Below are positions 45,552 through 55,835 of a stretch of DNA of 64,000 nt, in pieces. The stretch covers positions 48,919,873 to 48,983,872 of the forward strand of contig NC_061815.1 of NCBI RefSeq assembly GCF_021462225.1, given 5' to 3'. A model generated the notes under the pieces. It ran no database searches. It saw only the letters and a list, made by a program, of their open reading frames with translations, and was not told the origin of the DNA. Origin of the DNA: Girardinichthys multiradiatus. Taxonomy: Eukaryota > Chordata > Actinopteri > Cyprinodontiformes > Goodeidae. The translations under genes were made by a program, and so were the position numbers. Numbering within the stretch: position 1 is the stretch's first letter; every line of letters begins with the position of its first letter.

Positions 45552-46748
45552 ATGAAGACCAAGGAACACACCATGCAGGTCCGAGATACTGTTGTGGAGA
45601 AGTTTAAAGCCAGATTTGGATACAAAAAGATTTCCCAAGCTTTAAACATCCCAAGGAGCACTGTGCAAGAAATCATATTGAAATGGAAGGAGTATCAGAC
45701 CACTGCAAATCTACCAAGACCCGGCCGTCCCTCTAAACTTTCATCTCGAACAAGGAGAAGACTGATCAGAGATGCAGCCAAGAGGCCCATGATCACTCTG
45801 TATGAACTGCAGAGATCTACAGCTGAGGTGGGAGAGTCTGTCCATAGGACAACAATCAGTCATACACTGCACAAATCTGGCCTTTATGGAAGAGTGGCGA
45901 GAAGAAAGCCATTTCTCAAAGATATCCACAAAATGTCTCGTTTAAAGTTTGCCAAAAGCCACCTGGGAGACACACCAAACATGTGGAAGAAGGTGCTCTG
46001 GTCAGATGAAACCAAAATCAAACTGTTTGGCCACAATGGAAAACGATATGTTTGGTGTAAAAGCAACACAGCTCATCACCCTGAACACAGCATCCCCACT
46101 GTCAAACATGGTGGTGGCAGCATCATGGTTTGGGCCTGCTTTTCATCAGCAGGGACAGGGAAGATGGTCAAAATTGATGGGAAGATGGATGGGGCCAAAT
46201 AGAGGACCATTCTGGAAGAAAACCTGTTGGAGTCTGCAAGAGACCTGAGACTGGGACGGAGATTTATCTTCCAACAAGACAATGATCCAAAACATAAACC
46301 CAAATCTACAATGGAATGGTTCACAAATAAACGTATCCAGGTGTTAGTGTGGCCTCTTTTTCTCATCTAGCAAGGGCAGCGCCTGTGAGTGGGCAGCAAA
46401 GCCTCGGTGACCCGTCCCCCCCTTGTCTTGTGTCATGATGTATGTTTGGATGGGTTGTACTGGAATTCTAATTTCCCCTCGGGGATCAATAAAGTATCTT
46501 TGAATTCGAATTTGAATTTGAATTGAATGGCCAAGTCAATGTCCAGACTTGAATCCAATCAAGAATCTATGGAAAGAGCTGAAGACTGCTGTTCACGAAC
46601 GCTCTCCATCCAACCTTACTGAGCTCCAGTTGTTTTGCAAGGAAGAATGGGCAAGAATTTCAGTCTCTCGATGTGAAAACTGATAGAGACAAACCCCAAA
46701 CGACTTGCAGCTGTAATTGCAGCAAAGGATGTCGCTACAAAGTATTAA
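45552..46748 (+). pseudogene. Tc1 transposase, DD34E, broken
   Basis: The N-terminal 216 codons are open: MKTKEHTMQVRDTVVEKF, a paired-type HTH (KKISQALNIPRSTVQEIIL), the AT-hook-like GRPSKL, a second HTH and VLWSDETKIKLF with the first Asp, followed by KHGGGSIMVWACFSS. A TAG at 46200-46202 ends the frame. Beyond it [12 protein letters not shown] (second Asp) leads to the Rex1-tail insertion, after which PDLNPIKNLWKEL has Lys (46561-46563) instead of the catalytic Glu. Not counting the insertion, 34 residues separate the second Asp from this position. Confidence 0.9.
46355..46527 (+). mobile_element. Severely truncated Rex1-type tail inserted in Tc1
   Basis: The 173-bp insert ends 'atcaataaagtatctttgaa' plus an (AATTTG)n-type tract, matching the tail style of the Rex1 copies at 43740-43785 and 53585-53620. 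A 5-bp duplication 'tggcc' flanks it (46350-46354 and 46528-46532). It interrupts the transposase gene between the second and third catalytic residues. Confidence 0.8.
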
Positions 46749-47019
46749 CACAAGGGGGCCGACCAATATTTCACACCCCACTTTTAAATTTTTTATTTGT
46801 TAAAAAAGTTTGACACATCCAATAAATTTCATTCCACTTCATGATTGTGTCCCAATTATTGTTGATTCTTCACAAAAAATTAGAATTTTATTTCTTTATG
46901 TTTGAAGCCTGAAATGTGGCAAGAGGTTGACCAGTTCAAGGGGGCTGAATACTTTCGCAAGGCACTGTAACTATCCTGTTGAGTTTGAAGCGTGCTTTGA
47001 AGCCTCGGTGTTAGGGATA

Positions 47020-47170
47020 ACATCACAAGTTGCCACCTGCTCCACAGATGATGGTGGATCAGGAATTTGTTCTGCCAGCCCTACATTTACAAAGAATTTA
47101 TTGAAACTATTAACCACTTCGTTCATGTCATGTACATGCATTTTGTAAACCTTTGTGATTCAAGGGTGGG
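47020..47170 (-). pseudogene. LINE linker-region remnant
   Basis: The minus strand reads NEVVNSFNKFFVNVGLAEQIP, resembling the NKFNDFFVNVGPNLA motif between endonuclease and reverse transcriptase in several LINE clades. The family cannot be decided. Confidence 0.5.
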
Positions 47171-47630
47171 TAAATAGTTCCTTCTCCACTGCAGGGACTT
47201 TCATCAACTATCTGGGATTTTTAAAGCTTCCACACGTTTTGACACAATATACCAGAATAATTTAAATTTCCCGGGTAAAGGTTTCTGGTCTGGTTGGACT
47301 TTCAGATTACCCCAGTATTATTTAGGGTGTTATTGTTGTTTTCTACTTTATACAAGGTTTATATTTAATTGTACTTTTTTAATGGGTGTATTTGGTGAAG
47401 GCATTCAGCAGGACTTTGAGTCGGTGATACAGAATAATAGGGTGTACTCCAAAATTGTAGCAAAAATAAAATCTTATTACCATCACCAGGTGCGCTGGCG
47501 GTGTGGTGCAGTTTTCTTCAAGTTTCCCATATGCTTTTAGACTGATTAAAATCTATTTTCCACAGCCTTTAAGAGCAGTGGAAACATGAAGCATTTTAAT
47601 ACCAGAACGTTTGTTTGAATTGTGTGAATG
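47171..47630. other. Unassigned DNA
   Basis: No gene recognised. Confidence 0.4.
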
Positions 47631-47639
47631 AAGGATTCA

Positions 47640-48003
47640 GTCAGTCAGTCCTTTTCTACCGCTTTTTCCATATGGGGTCACGGGGGAGCTGGTGCCTATC
47701 TCCAGCAGTCTATGGGTGGGAGGCAGGGTACACCCTGGACAAGTAGCCAGTCCATCACAGGGCAACGCACAAACAACCAAGCACACACTCATTCATACAC
47801 CTAAGGGCAATTTAGAGTGACCAATTAACCTAACAGGCATGTCTTTGGACTGTGGGAGGAAGCCGGAGTACCCGGTGAGAACCCACACATGCGCGGGGAG
47901 AACATGCAAACTCCATGCAGAAAGACCCCCAGCCGGGAATCGAACCCAGGACCTTCTTGATGCAAGGCAACAGTGCTACCAACTATCACCGTGCAGCCCA
48001 ATT
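47640..48003 (-). mobile_element. Complete tRNA-derived SINE, minus strand
   Basis: The tail (CAGT)n is on the left and the tRNA-like head on the right; box B reads GGTTCGATTCC on the minus strand around 47936-47948. The 9-bp duplication 'aaggattca' at 47631-47639 and 48004-48012 is perfect. A 61-codon frame (47839-48024) is SINE body in translation and not a gene. Confidence 0.9.
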
Positions 48004-48012
48004 AAGGATTCA

Positions 48013-49429
48013 AGTGATTCTTAATATTTGTAAAATTTACGAAGTCGTACTTTTAATGTGTAGAATTTATAATTTACCCTCACTGTTAATTTGATCATAC
48101 TGTCCATCAGTGTAATAGCAGCTGTTGTTATTGATGGAGTTGAAGAAGCAGTTGTCTGGGTCAGTGTCATGCTCATGTTCCAGTAAACTGTGGTTAGTGT
48201 ATTACCCACTGTTTGCAGTTCAAAAATGTCCAGTTTACAGATCCTTTGAGTTATATTTTCTCCATGCTTTTGTGTTATGGTTGTATGCAGGTTTTTACCT
48301 CATAGTCCAGACCCGTTTTTGTACGGATACATGAGCAGGTCTCAGCTGCTGTCGGATGACCAATTTTCTTTGTTCTTTAGAGTTTTTCCAATCAGTGTTG
48401 TCCAAATGTTTCTTTCATCAAAGTCCTCTCTACGTTTTGTATTTGTGATGGAGGGTGCGTGTTCATCTGACACCACACATTTTTTTTTACAACTTAGAGT
48501 AATGTTTGATTATGACAAAGAGTTTGATCACTGTAATAATTACATGTTGCTCAGTCTCTTAAGTTCATGCTTGGGGTTTATATGACATGTTCAGGTTAAT
48601 TTAATTTTTAGGAGCTTAAGCACTTGGATTGTAAATACAGTAACAGAAATTGCACAGTGTTGTATTTATTGAAGTCTGAGTTTATCTGTAATAGCAAAAC
48701 CATGAGGGTTAAACATGCTATTTTTCTGCACACAACACTGTTGGATACAACACTGTAACTGGACACAAATCTGGTCGTCATGCTTTCTCTGGATGTCAGC
48801 ATGAGCATTAGTCCATAAATGTTACTGTGCCTGCAAAAGATACACTGCATGAGCACAACATGCCAGGGTGCACTCACAGACCGAATAAAAAAGTTATTAA
48901 AGAAAACCACCAGCAAATAATGTTTTTCTGCACATTTTAAAACACATTAGCAGAAGTTGTGTTTCTTTTCATAGCTGTTAGGGACAATCTTCATTAAGCA
49001 GCCTACTTAGGTCCGATTTAGCATCTGTAAAGCAAGACGTATCTATCCTATAAAACACAGTTACCTAATTATTTATTCATAGGGATTAATTTGACATTTG
49101 TAAACAAAGGTAAATTTTTTCTCAACCTATATAATAAATGAAGTTCTGTATTTTCTGCATCTTACACAGTTTAGCTGCCACACACTGAGTCACAGTTTGT
49201 TTCATAAAACTATTTGTTACACAGCAGCACTCCTCAGGAAGAGTCCAAAAAGCTCTTTGTAGGTTAACAGCTGGTGTCAGGGTCTCTCATAATGAAAAAT
49301 CTTAATTCATTAAAATTTCTTCAATTATCTAAATATGCAAGAAGGATCTCAAGATGGGACAATGATTGTTAGGGATGCATTTTAAATAAATCCAATAGTA
49401 ACAGTAAAAACAATATCCTACAGTGTGTT
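48013..49429. other. Unassigned DNA
   Basis: No coding or RNA gene recognised; open frames at 48277-48585 and 48608-48916 have no motif. Confidence 0.4.
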
Positions 49430-50130
49430 GCAGAACGTTTTTCATCTTGTAACCACAAACTTCAGTTATATTACTTGAGCTTTGTGTGACAGACCAGTGC
49501 AAAGTAGTGTGCTTGTCACGGGGAATATACATGACTGCTTTTCAATATTTTGTTTTAGAAATGCTTATATACAACTTGCATACAATACTTAAACATACAA
49601 GTTTCACCGCTGCAAGTCTTTGAGGTCTCTACTCAAGCTTTGTACATCTGTAGAATTAAATTTCTGCCAGTTCTTTGCAAAATAGCTCAAGCTCAGTCAG
49701 ATTGGACTGAGGGGATCTATGAAAATTGATAAAGCTAACTAAACCTAAAAACAAAACATAAAATGTGCAAATAAAGTTAAATAGAAATTAAAAATAAGTA
49801 AGAATTTTAAAAGTACACCTCTGGCTGTATGCTTAGGGTTGTTGACCTGCTGCAAGGTGAACCTCCACTCAAGTCCATCAACTCTGACTAGCTTCCCTGT
49901 TCCTGCTGAAGAGAAGGATCCCCGCAGTATGATGCTGCCATCACTGTGTTTTACTTTAGGGATGGTGTGTGCATGGTGTAGCCTTTCTGCAACACAGCAT
50001 ATTGCATGTAGGCCAAACAAAATCCTTTTTTGGCCTAATGTGAGCAGAATATCTTCTTTTTCACTCATTGAGAAAGGCCAGATTTGTGGAGTGCACAACT
50101 AGTTGCAGGGTGTGGATCTCTGCAGCTCCT
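49430..50130 (-). pseudogene. Decayed Tc1-like element, minus strand
   Basis: Minus-strand reading from about 50098 gives a scrambled core: HTIPKVKHSDGSIILRGSFS corresponds to the Gly-rich box (KHGGGSIMLWG), SAGTGKLVRVDG is a family landmark and LQQVNNPKHTARG is the second-Asp motif with Asp changed. A terminal-repeat remnant lies at 49430-49520. It shares a leader stretch with the remnant at 8340. Confidence 0.7.
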
Positions 50131-50289
50131 CCAGAGTTGGCCTCTTGGCTGTTTTTCTGATCTCCTGATTTATTTAACTGTTTTTGACTGTTTAAGCTGT
50201 TGGTGATTTGTGGAGCACTTTGTCCAACTGTTTCATTAATATATAAAAATCTTTGAATTTTGCTTCATACTTTATGCATGTATGCTATG

Positions 50290-51370
50290 CTGGACTCCGC
50301 TGTCCATGTAACATCAAGGTATTTATACTCCTCCATCACCTTCTCTTCTTCTACCATTAATGAAATAGTGTTTGACATATTCCTGTTTCTCTTGAAATCT
50401 ACAATAATATAATTAGTTTTTTTTTAATTTAAGATGAGATGATTGTTTCTTCAAATTCTCCATCTCTGATATGCCCGACATTTGCAGAGTCACATTAGTA
50501 TTTCTGCAGATGACAGGACTCTGTCTTGTACTGGACATCTGAGTTGTACAGAGTGACACATGACCCTTCAGTCTCACAAACTGTGGTGTGTTTGTCAGGT
50601 AGTCTTTGATCCATGTGATTGTTGAGGCCTCCGCCTGAGTCTTCTAGGGTTTCTGTCAAAGCCAATTGGGTTGAATTGTGTTCAATGCACCAGAGAAAAC
50701 AAAGAACATGATCCTCAGAGTGCTGCCTTCTTTGTCCAGATTACAATGAGTTTATTGAAGCAGGTGTATGATGGCATCTTCCACACCAACTCAATGGAGG
50801 TATGCAAACTGAAGGGGGTTCTGAATGGTGCTTATTTGTTTATTCAGGTGGTCCAACAGGAGTCTCTCTTGGACCTTCATGGTAATGGATGTCAGGGCAA
50901 CAGTTTTATAGCAGTTGAAGACTAATGGATTAACTTTCTTGGGGCTTGGAAACAGGCAGGATGTCTTCACAACATTGGAACCTTCTCCTGGGTCAGGCTA
51001 AGGATGACCAGGTGCTGCAGAATCCCAGAGAGCTGCTCTGCACCAGCCTTCGGGAGTCTGGGGCTGACACCATCTGGATCTGCAGTCTTGTTCTGGTTCA
51101 GTCTCCAACTGCCTTTTCACCTGACAGCTAGACACAGATAGGCAGAGGGAGGCTGTGGGAGCACAATCATCTTATCTGGTTGAAGGCAAACATGTGGAAG
51201 CAGAGGGGTCCATGGCCGAGGTGGAAGATAAAATATTTGAGGTGTGACAGGAAAGCTGTGGGTTATGGCATTGATGTCCGTTCCATGTGGCTAGCAGAGA
51301 TGCATCCCAGTCTGTACCCTCAAACTATCCCGACAGAGCTTCTTGAGCTTCCTCTATCCATCTTTTAATA
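50290..51370 (-). pseudogene. Old Rex1 copy (copy C)
   Basis: The segment aligns by eye with the minus-strand Rex1 at 53585-54502 ('tatttatactcctccatcacc', 'tctgcagatgacaggactct', 'cttcagtctcacaaactgtgg') and continues beyond it into motif A and upstream regions. Many indels separate it from copies A and B. It is the oldest Rex1 in the window and lacks a recognisable tail. Confidence 0.75.
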
Positions 51371-53269
51371 GTTCATTTTATTAAAGGTTGTCTCTAAACA
51401 AGGAGTTTATACACTGAGCTGATTGCTGCCACTGTTTTCACAAACGTCTTTTACTTTGTTTATTCTCTACAGCTTGAATAAATGCAGACCACTCCAATTA
51501 CTGTCATCATTTTGATAAATTCAAAGCAATTCTGTGCTTCTTGGCTTACTACACTTGATTCAGGGGTCATTTGCTGCTTAATTGACTTGACAGCAAGCAG
51601 AAATGCACATAGCCGAAGGGTTTTCTAGCAGTTTACATTTCCCCTTTGGCAGGCTTACTGTTGATCCTTGCAGCAGGTGCACATTGCAAGATTAGCTTTC
51701 TCATGTTAGCCAGTGATTTGGAAAGCCTTGTTTAAAATGAATGGAGAAGGAATGGACTTTGAAAGAACAAGGACCGAGAGTGGGCAGTGATGAATCTTGT
51801 GCATCAGAGTTCAGAAGAAAATGCTGACATGGCTCCTTGACAGTTGGAAATAATTCAGTGTTAGCTGCAAAGATGGAGGATTTTGAGGAAATGCAATTGT
51901 GGTACAGGAAATGATAAAAAGATGGTAAATTAAGCCTTGTAGGATTTAAGCATGGTTTAAATTAACCATGACCTGACCTTGTAGTAAGGACTTCAGTCAA
52001 GTCATAGTGTAACAGCAAGGCTGAACAGAGATAAATGACCTGAGAAGGATCCTGCATTCCTGAGAACTTTATCCTAAAAACTACATCTTCTACAAACACA
52101 AAAAGATAAACTTTGAACATTTATCAACTTTGAATGTTTATCAGGTTAATACTATTTCCCCATACAGTGCAATTCTCAGCATAATTGTTGCGTAATGTGT
52201 TTTAGGATATCTGCACACAATCTGATGCTCTGTGTCATGAGACAGAAATTAATTATAAAGAGGATGAGATATCAACCAGTTGGATTCTTCATACAAACTC
52301 TGAAGTCTTCCAGTAGCCTAATCACATCATTTAAAAAGTCTCCAGATAAGATTTTTATGAACTTGTTAGAATCATTTCACAAAGTCCAGTTGGCATGCTA
52401 CGATGTTCTGTCAAGTATATCTTATAGCTCTGTGATGTGTAGGAAATTAAATGTTGTTATGTTTTCAGGGTAGAATATCACTTGGATATGAGATTCAAAC
52501 AATGTGAGCTAATACAAGTGAAATATTGATTTCAGTGATGGCTATACTACTGCACGATTTTTACATCATGAAAACTAAAAAGCAACTACAGCACTAAACT
52601 ACCTTATGGTACATCACTGATCCAGCTGGCTTTCTGTTTCTGTTCTTTGTGGGACTGGCTGTTACATCCTTAGAAAGGCTAATATCCTCACGGCGCTGAA
52701 CATGCAAAGCTGCGGTGACTGGTAACTGTATGTGTGGTTAAGCACCACATAAGAAGCTCTGAATCAGGATAATAGATGGAAAGAAAAAACAACACCTTGA
52801 TTATCTTTTTCTCTGACAATAATTTTTTGTAGTGCTTTGAAAACATAACAAGGGATGAACTGCTAATCCTTCTGAAAAGCAAGGAAAAGGAAGAACTCAA
52901 AGGGAATGTTTGAATAATAAATGCCCACAGCTGGAGAAAAAAATGGGAATACGGAATGGACTGCATCAGCAGATCTGGGACAAACAAGTAGGACAGGGCG
53001 GCTTGGCACAAGAAAATAATTATGACTAGTCACTCTGTTTTCCTACTGGTTATGTGAGCAACTGAAAAACAACGAATCAGCAACTGACTTGTCTCTTAAA
53101 GCCCTACTTATGTGGAACTCATTTAGGCATTGCGTAAAATAGAGCTACACTGATCAATAGATAGTTATTTACATTTTTCATTCCCTCAACATTTAGCCTG
53201 ATGTCGTTTAGATTTTCTGTTCAGTTAGAAAGGGAGAACAACAACTAAGCAGAGGTAAAGTGTGTTGTA
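51371..53269. other. Unassigned DNA
   Basis: No gene recognised in 1.9 kb; short frames only. Confidence 0.4.
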
Positions 53270-53420
53270 CAAGTATTCATAACAATTGAACCTTTTCACA
53301 TTTTGTTAAATTACAACCACAGGCTTCAATGTTTTACTGGGATTTTACGTGATAAACCAAGGAAAAGTAACAAATAATTGTGAATGGAAGCAAGAATGAT
53401 TCATGAATTTATGTATTTTT
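53270..53420 (+). mobile_element. Orphan Tc1-like terminal repeat
   Basis: The order 'cacattttgttaaattacaa', 'aggcttcaatgttt' and 'gggattttacgtgataaacc' repeats that at 1460-1530. No transposase is attached. A T-rich run follows (53410-53434). Confidence 0.5.
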
Positions 53421-53584
53421 TTTTTTTTTTTTTTGTTGTCCGACTAAAATATAATATGTAGTGTTCATTAGTAACCCCCACCTGCAGTTGCTTATTTAGT
53501 AGGAGCACCACAGACAGGTCAGACAAAAGGCTGTATTACAGTGGCCCTGAAGTGCAAACCACACCAACAAGTTACTAAACGCAA

Positions 53585-54502
53585 TTCAATTCAATTCAAA
53601 AATACTTTATTAATCCCAAAGGGAAATTAAATGTTGTTGTAGCTCATTATGAAGGTTTCTTCAAAGAGTCGTTGTAGATGCTGATGGCTGTGGGCAGGAA
53701 GGATCTCCTGTAGCGCTCTGTCTTACAGCAGATCTGCAGAAGCCTCTGACTGAAGACACTCTGTTGTTGTAGGACAGTCTGATGAAGAGGATGCTCAGGG
53801 TTCTCCATAATGTTCTTCATTTTATGAAGAATCTGTCTTTCCACAATGATCTCCAGAGGTTCCAGAGGAGTCCCCAGAACAGAGCCAGCCTTTTTTATTA
53901 GCTTGTTGAGCTTTTTTAAGTCCCTGGCTCTGATGCTGCTTCCCCAGCAGATGATGGCAGAAGAGATCACACTCTCCACAACAGACTTATAGAAGATCTG
54001 CAGCATCTTGATGCAAACACCAAAGGACCTAAGCTTCTCAAGAAGTACAGTCTGCCCTGTCCCTTCTTGTAGATGGCTTCACAGTTGCATCTCCACTCTA
54101 GTCTGTTGTCCAGGTGAACACCGAGGTATTTATACTCCTCCACCACCTCCACTTCTTCTCCCATGATAGCAATAGTTTTTGACTTATTCCTGTTTCTCTT
54201 AAAATCTACAATCATCTCCTTTGTTTTAGTCATGTTCAAAATGAGATGATTGTTTCCACACCATGCCACAAAGCGGTCCACCACCTTCCTGTACTCAGCT
54301 TCTTGTCCATCTTTGATCCACCCCACAACTGCAGAATCATCTGAGTATTTCTGCAGATGACAGGAGTCTGTCTTGTACTGGAAGTCTGAGGTGTACAGAG
54401 TGAAAAGGAATGGTGAGAGTACCGTCCCCTGTGGTGCTGCTGACTACCTGGTTAGACTCACAACCCTTCAGTCTCACAAACTGTGGTCTGTTTGTCAGGG
54501 AT
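53585..54502 (-). mobile_element. Rex1 LINE, 5'-truncated (copy B)
   Basis: The minus-strand 3' 0.9 kb of Rex1 is very similar to 42900-43780. Its insertion splits the 5' end of the ISL2EU-like element: the sequence before ('actaaacgcaa') and after ('caactacaac') rejoin to match the uninterrupted arm near 59290. The target duplication is at most a few bases (caa). Confidence 0.9.
53647..54326 (-). pseudogene. Rex1 reverse-transcriptase C-terminal fragment (copy B)
   Basis: Two overlapping minus-strand frames encode the region after motif C: GWIKDGQEAEYRKVVDRF, MTKTKEMIVDFKRNRNKSK and EEYKYLGVHLDNRLEWRC in the first (54326-53967), then MLQIFYKSVVESVISSAIICW to LPTAISIYNDSLKKPS in the second (54006-53647). 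A one-base change near 54030 separates them. Motifs A to C are largely outside the truncated copy. Confidence 0.9.
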
Positions 54503-54512
54503 CAACTACAAC

Positions 54513-54675
54513 TTATAAAACACAACAACATTTCAAAAAACACAACACTTCAAAAAACACATTTCAAAAAACAACATTTCAAAAAACGCAATGACACTAA
54601 CTAAGCACAACAACAAATTAAAAAACACAACTACAAATCAAAAAACGCAACATTTCAAAAAACACAAGAACATTA
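54513..54675 (+). repeat. Subterminal AAAACAC array of the ISL2EU-like element
   Basis: Units such as 'tttcaaaaaacacaac' recur about ten times with small changes. The opposite arm (59230-59310) carries a shorter version. Arrays in this position often serve as transposase binding sites; here that is inference. Confidence 0.75.
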
Positions 54676-55031
54676 ACCTACCGGAAAGGTAGGTACCAGT
54701 GGAAGACATGAGACATTGCTGATTGGTTGACTGTGCTGTTGGACGGACCACAGTACTTGTTCCACCCCTATCGAGGATGTATTGATGTATCCTTCTGCGG
54801 ACTTGGGTAAGCTAGGTTTCCCATAATGCACTCACCAGCAGCGGTCAATGGAGAAGGTGAGTGCAGACATTTATCGTTTTTATAGCACTATTATTTTCTG
54901 GCAAAAAGTAGTTTTAAGGCAAGAAAGTTGACCTCAAATCTTCATCCATGCAGTCAGTTTACCAAGAGTGAGCCTAGTTTGAAATATGCTCTGGTATTTT
55001 TGGAGCAGCCGAGCTCTGCAGACAGGCTGCA

Positions 55032-55385
55032 GTGGCTGCAGGCTCAGCAGGTGGCTGGAGGGGGTTTTCCCCACTAACTGCAACTGACCTCAGCCAGTCA
55101 CTCTGTGATTTTCTGCCACCTGTTATTTGTTTGCAGCGGCTGAAAGTTGATATAAAGTTGTTTGTTGTTGTTGTGATGGGTGTGCTGTCTCAGATCCTTC
55201 TCTGTTTACCACAGACGGGCCGAAAACGTTCACCCTTCCAGATGCTTCTCCTGACTCTAATGCACCTGAGGGTGAATCTTCCCATCCAGCATATGGCACA
55301 CCTGTTCTGCATTGACCGATCAACTTTGTCCACCACGTTCACAAATACCATAGATGTCATATTTACACAACTTGCTGCGGGGTAA
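55032..55385 (+). pseudogene. ISL2EU/PIF-like transposase N-terminal fragment
   Basis: From about 55120 the frame reads LQRLKVDIKLF, then a stretch KRSPFQMLLLTLMHLRVNLP followed by HMAHLFCIDRSTLSTTFTN, the pattern of the HTH_Tnp_4 domain that precedes the DDE_Tnp_4 nuclease ('LTPFQEFLL.LMKLRLNL...A..F.VS..TVSR.F'). The frame stops at 55383-55385, where the nuclease domain should continue. The true start and exon structure are unknown. Confidence 0.5.
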
Positions 55386-55835
55386 CATACCACTTAGCAT
55401 GGTGCTGCCATGTTAAGGGGAGGAGGTTGTTTTACCAGACAAAATTGTGACAGTGTTTCTGTGATCAGACCAATATGTGTCCCAGTATTGTTGTGAAAGT
55501 GGAAACCCTAACAGCTTTGTGAAACTTGTATTAAGAAAGCAGTGTACCTAGGTTGCTTTATGTGAATAAATGATGGACAATTTAAAGGTTCTTTTGCATC
55601 TTTATTAAACTGTAAATGCATAACTTCTGCAAAAAAGTCAAATAGTAAAAACAGCATTACTGTGCAAAGCACTGGAGGTCTGAGGTAAACAGAGGAACAC
55701 AGCGTATTTAGTGATGTCTCAGCTATATCTTTCCTGGAGTTTCGATAAATGGTACTGTTCTAATTGGGAATGTGAGTATTTTCATATGTATAAGGGATAG
55801 TAAAATCAAGAAAGAATGTTAATTTGGCAAATATT

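Larger units (their letters stand above)
45160..46967 (+). mobile_element. Tc1-like transposon with ~200-bp TIRs (DD34E)
   Basis: The ends are 'cagtgccttgcgaaagtact' at 45160 and the inverse at 46951-46967, flanked by TA at 45158-45159 and 46968-46969. The inverted match continues for roughly 200 bp ('cttgccacatttcaggcttc', 'ggaatgaaatttattggatg'). The unit is 1,808 bp, including a 173-bp Rex1 tail inserted at 46355-46527. It lies in the 5' region of a hAT element. Confidence 0.95.
43789..47010 (-). mobile_element. Internally deleted hAT transposon, split by a Tc1
   Basis: A BED-finger transposase gene lies on the minus strand at 44293-44911. Proposed ends are 'caaaatgaggctttttgaag' at 43789 and, reading inward from the right, CACCGAGGCTTCAAAGC from 47010; the two share GAGGCTT...AAGC-like words. 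Excluding the inserted Tc1 (45160-46967) the element is about 1.4 kb. No matching 8-bp duplication was found, so the ends are provisional. The right end abuts a LINE remnant. Confidence 0.6.
53541..55580 (+). mobile_element. ISL2EU-like DNA transposon, left arm
   Basis: It starts 'gtggccctgaagtgcaaacc', continues after a Rex1 insertion (53585-54502) with a subterminal array of AAAACAC-type repeats, and reaches a transposase-like reading frame. The same 5' sequence appears inverted at 58785-59349. Oppositely directed AATAAA-like signals around 55566 and 55601 suggest convergent gene ends. Assignment to ISL2EU/IS4EU rests on the style of the ends and protein and is tentative. Confidence 0.55.

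Noticed and set aside
46927..47148. Plus-strand 73-codon frame
   Set aside because: The minus strand of the same DNA encodes a LINE remnant (47020-47170) and part of the region is the Tc1 right end.
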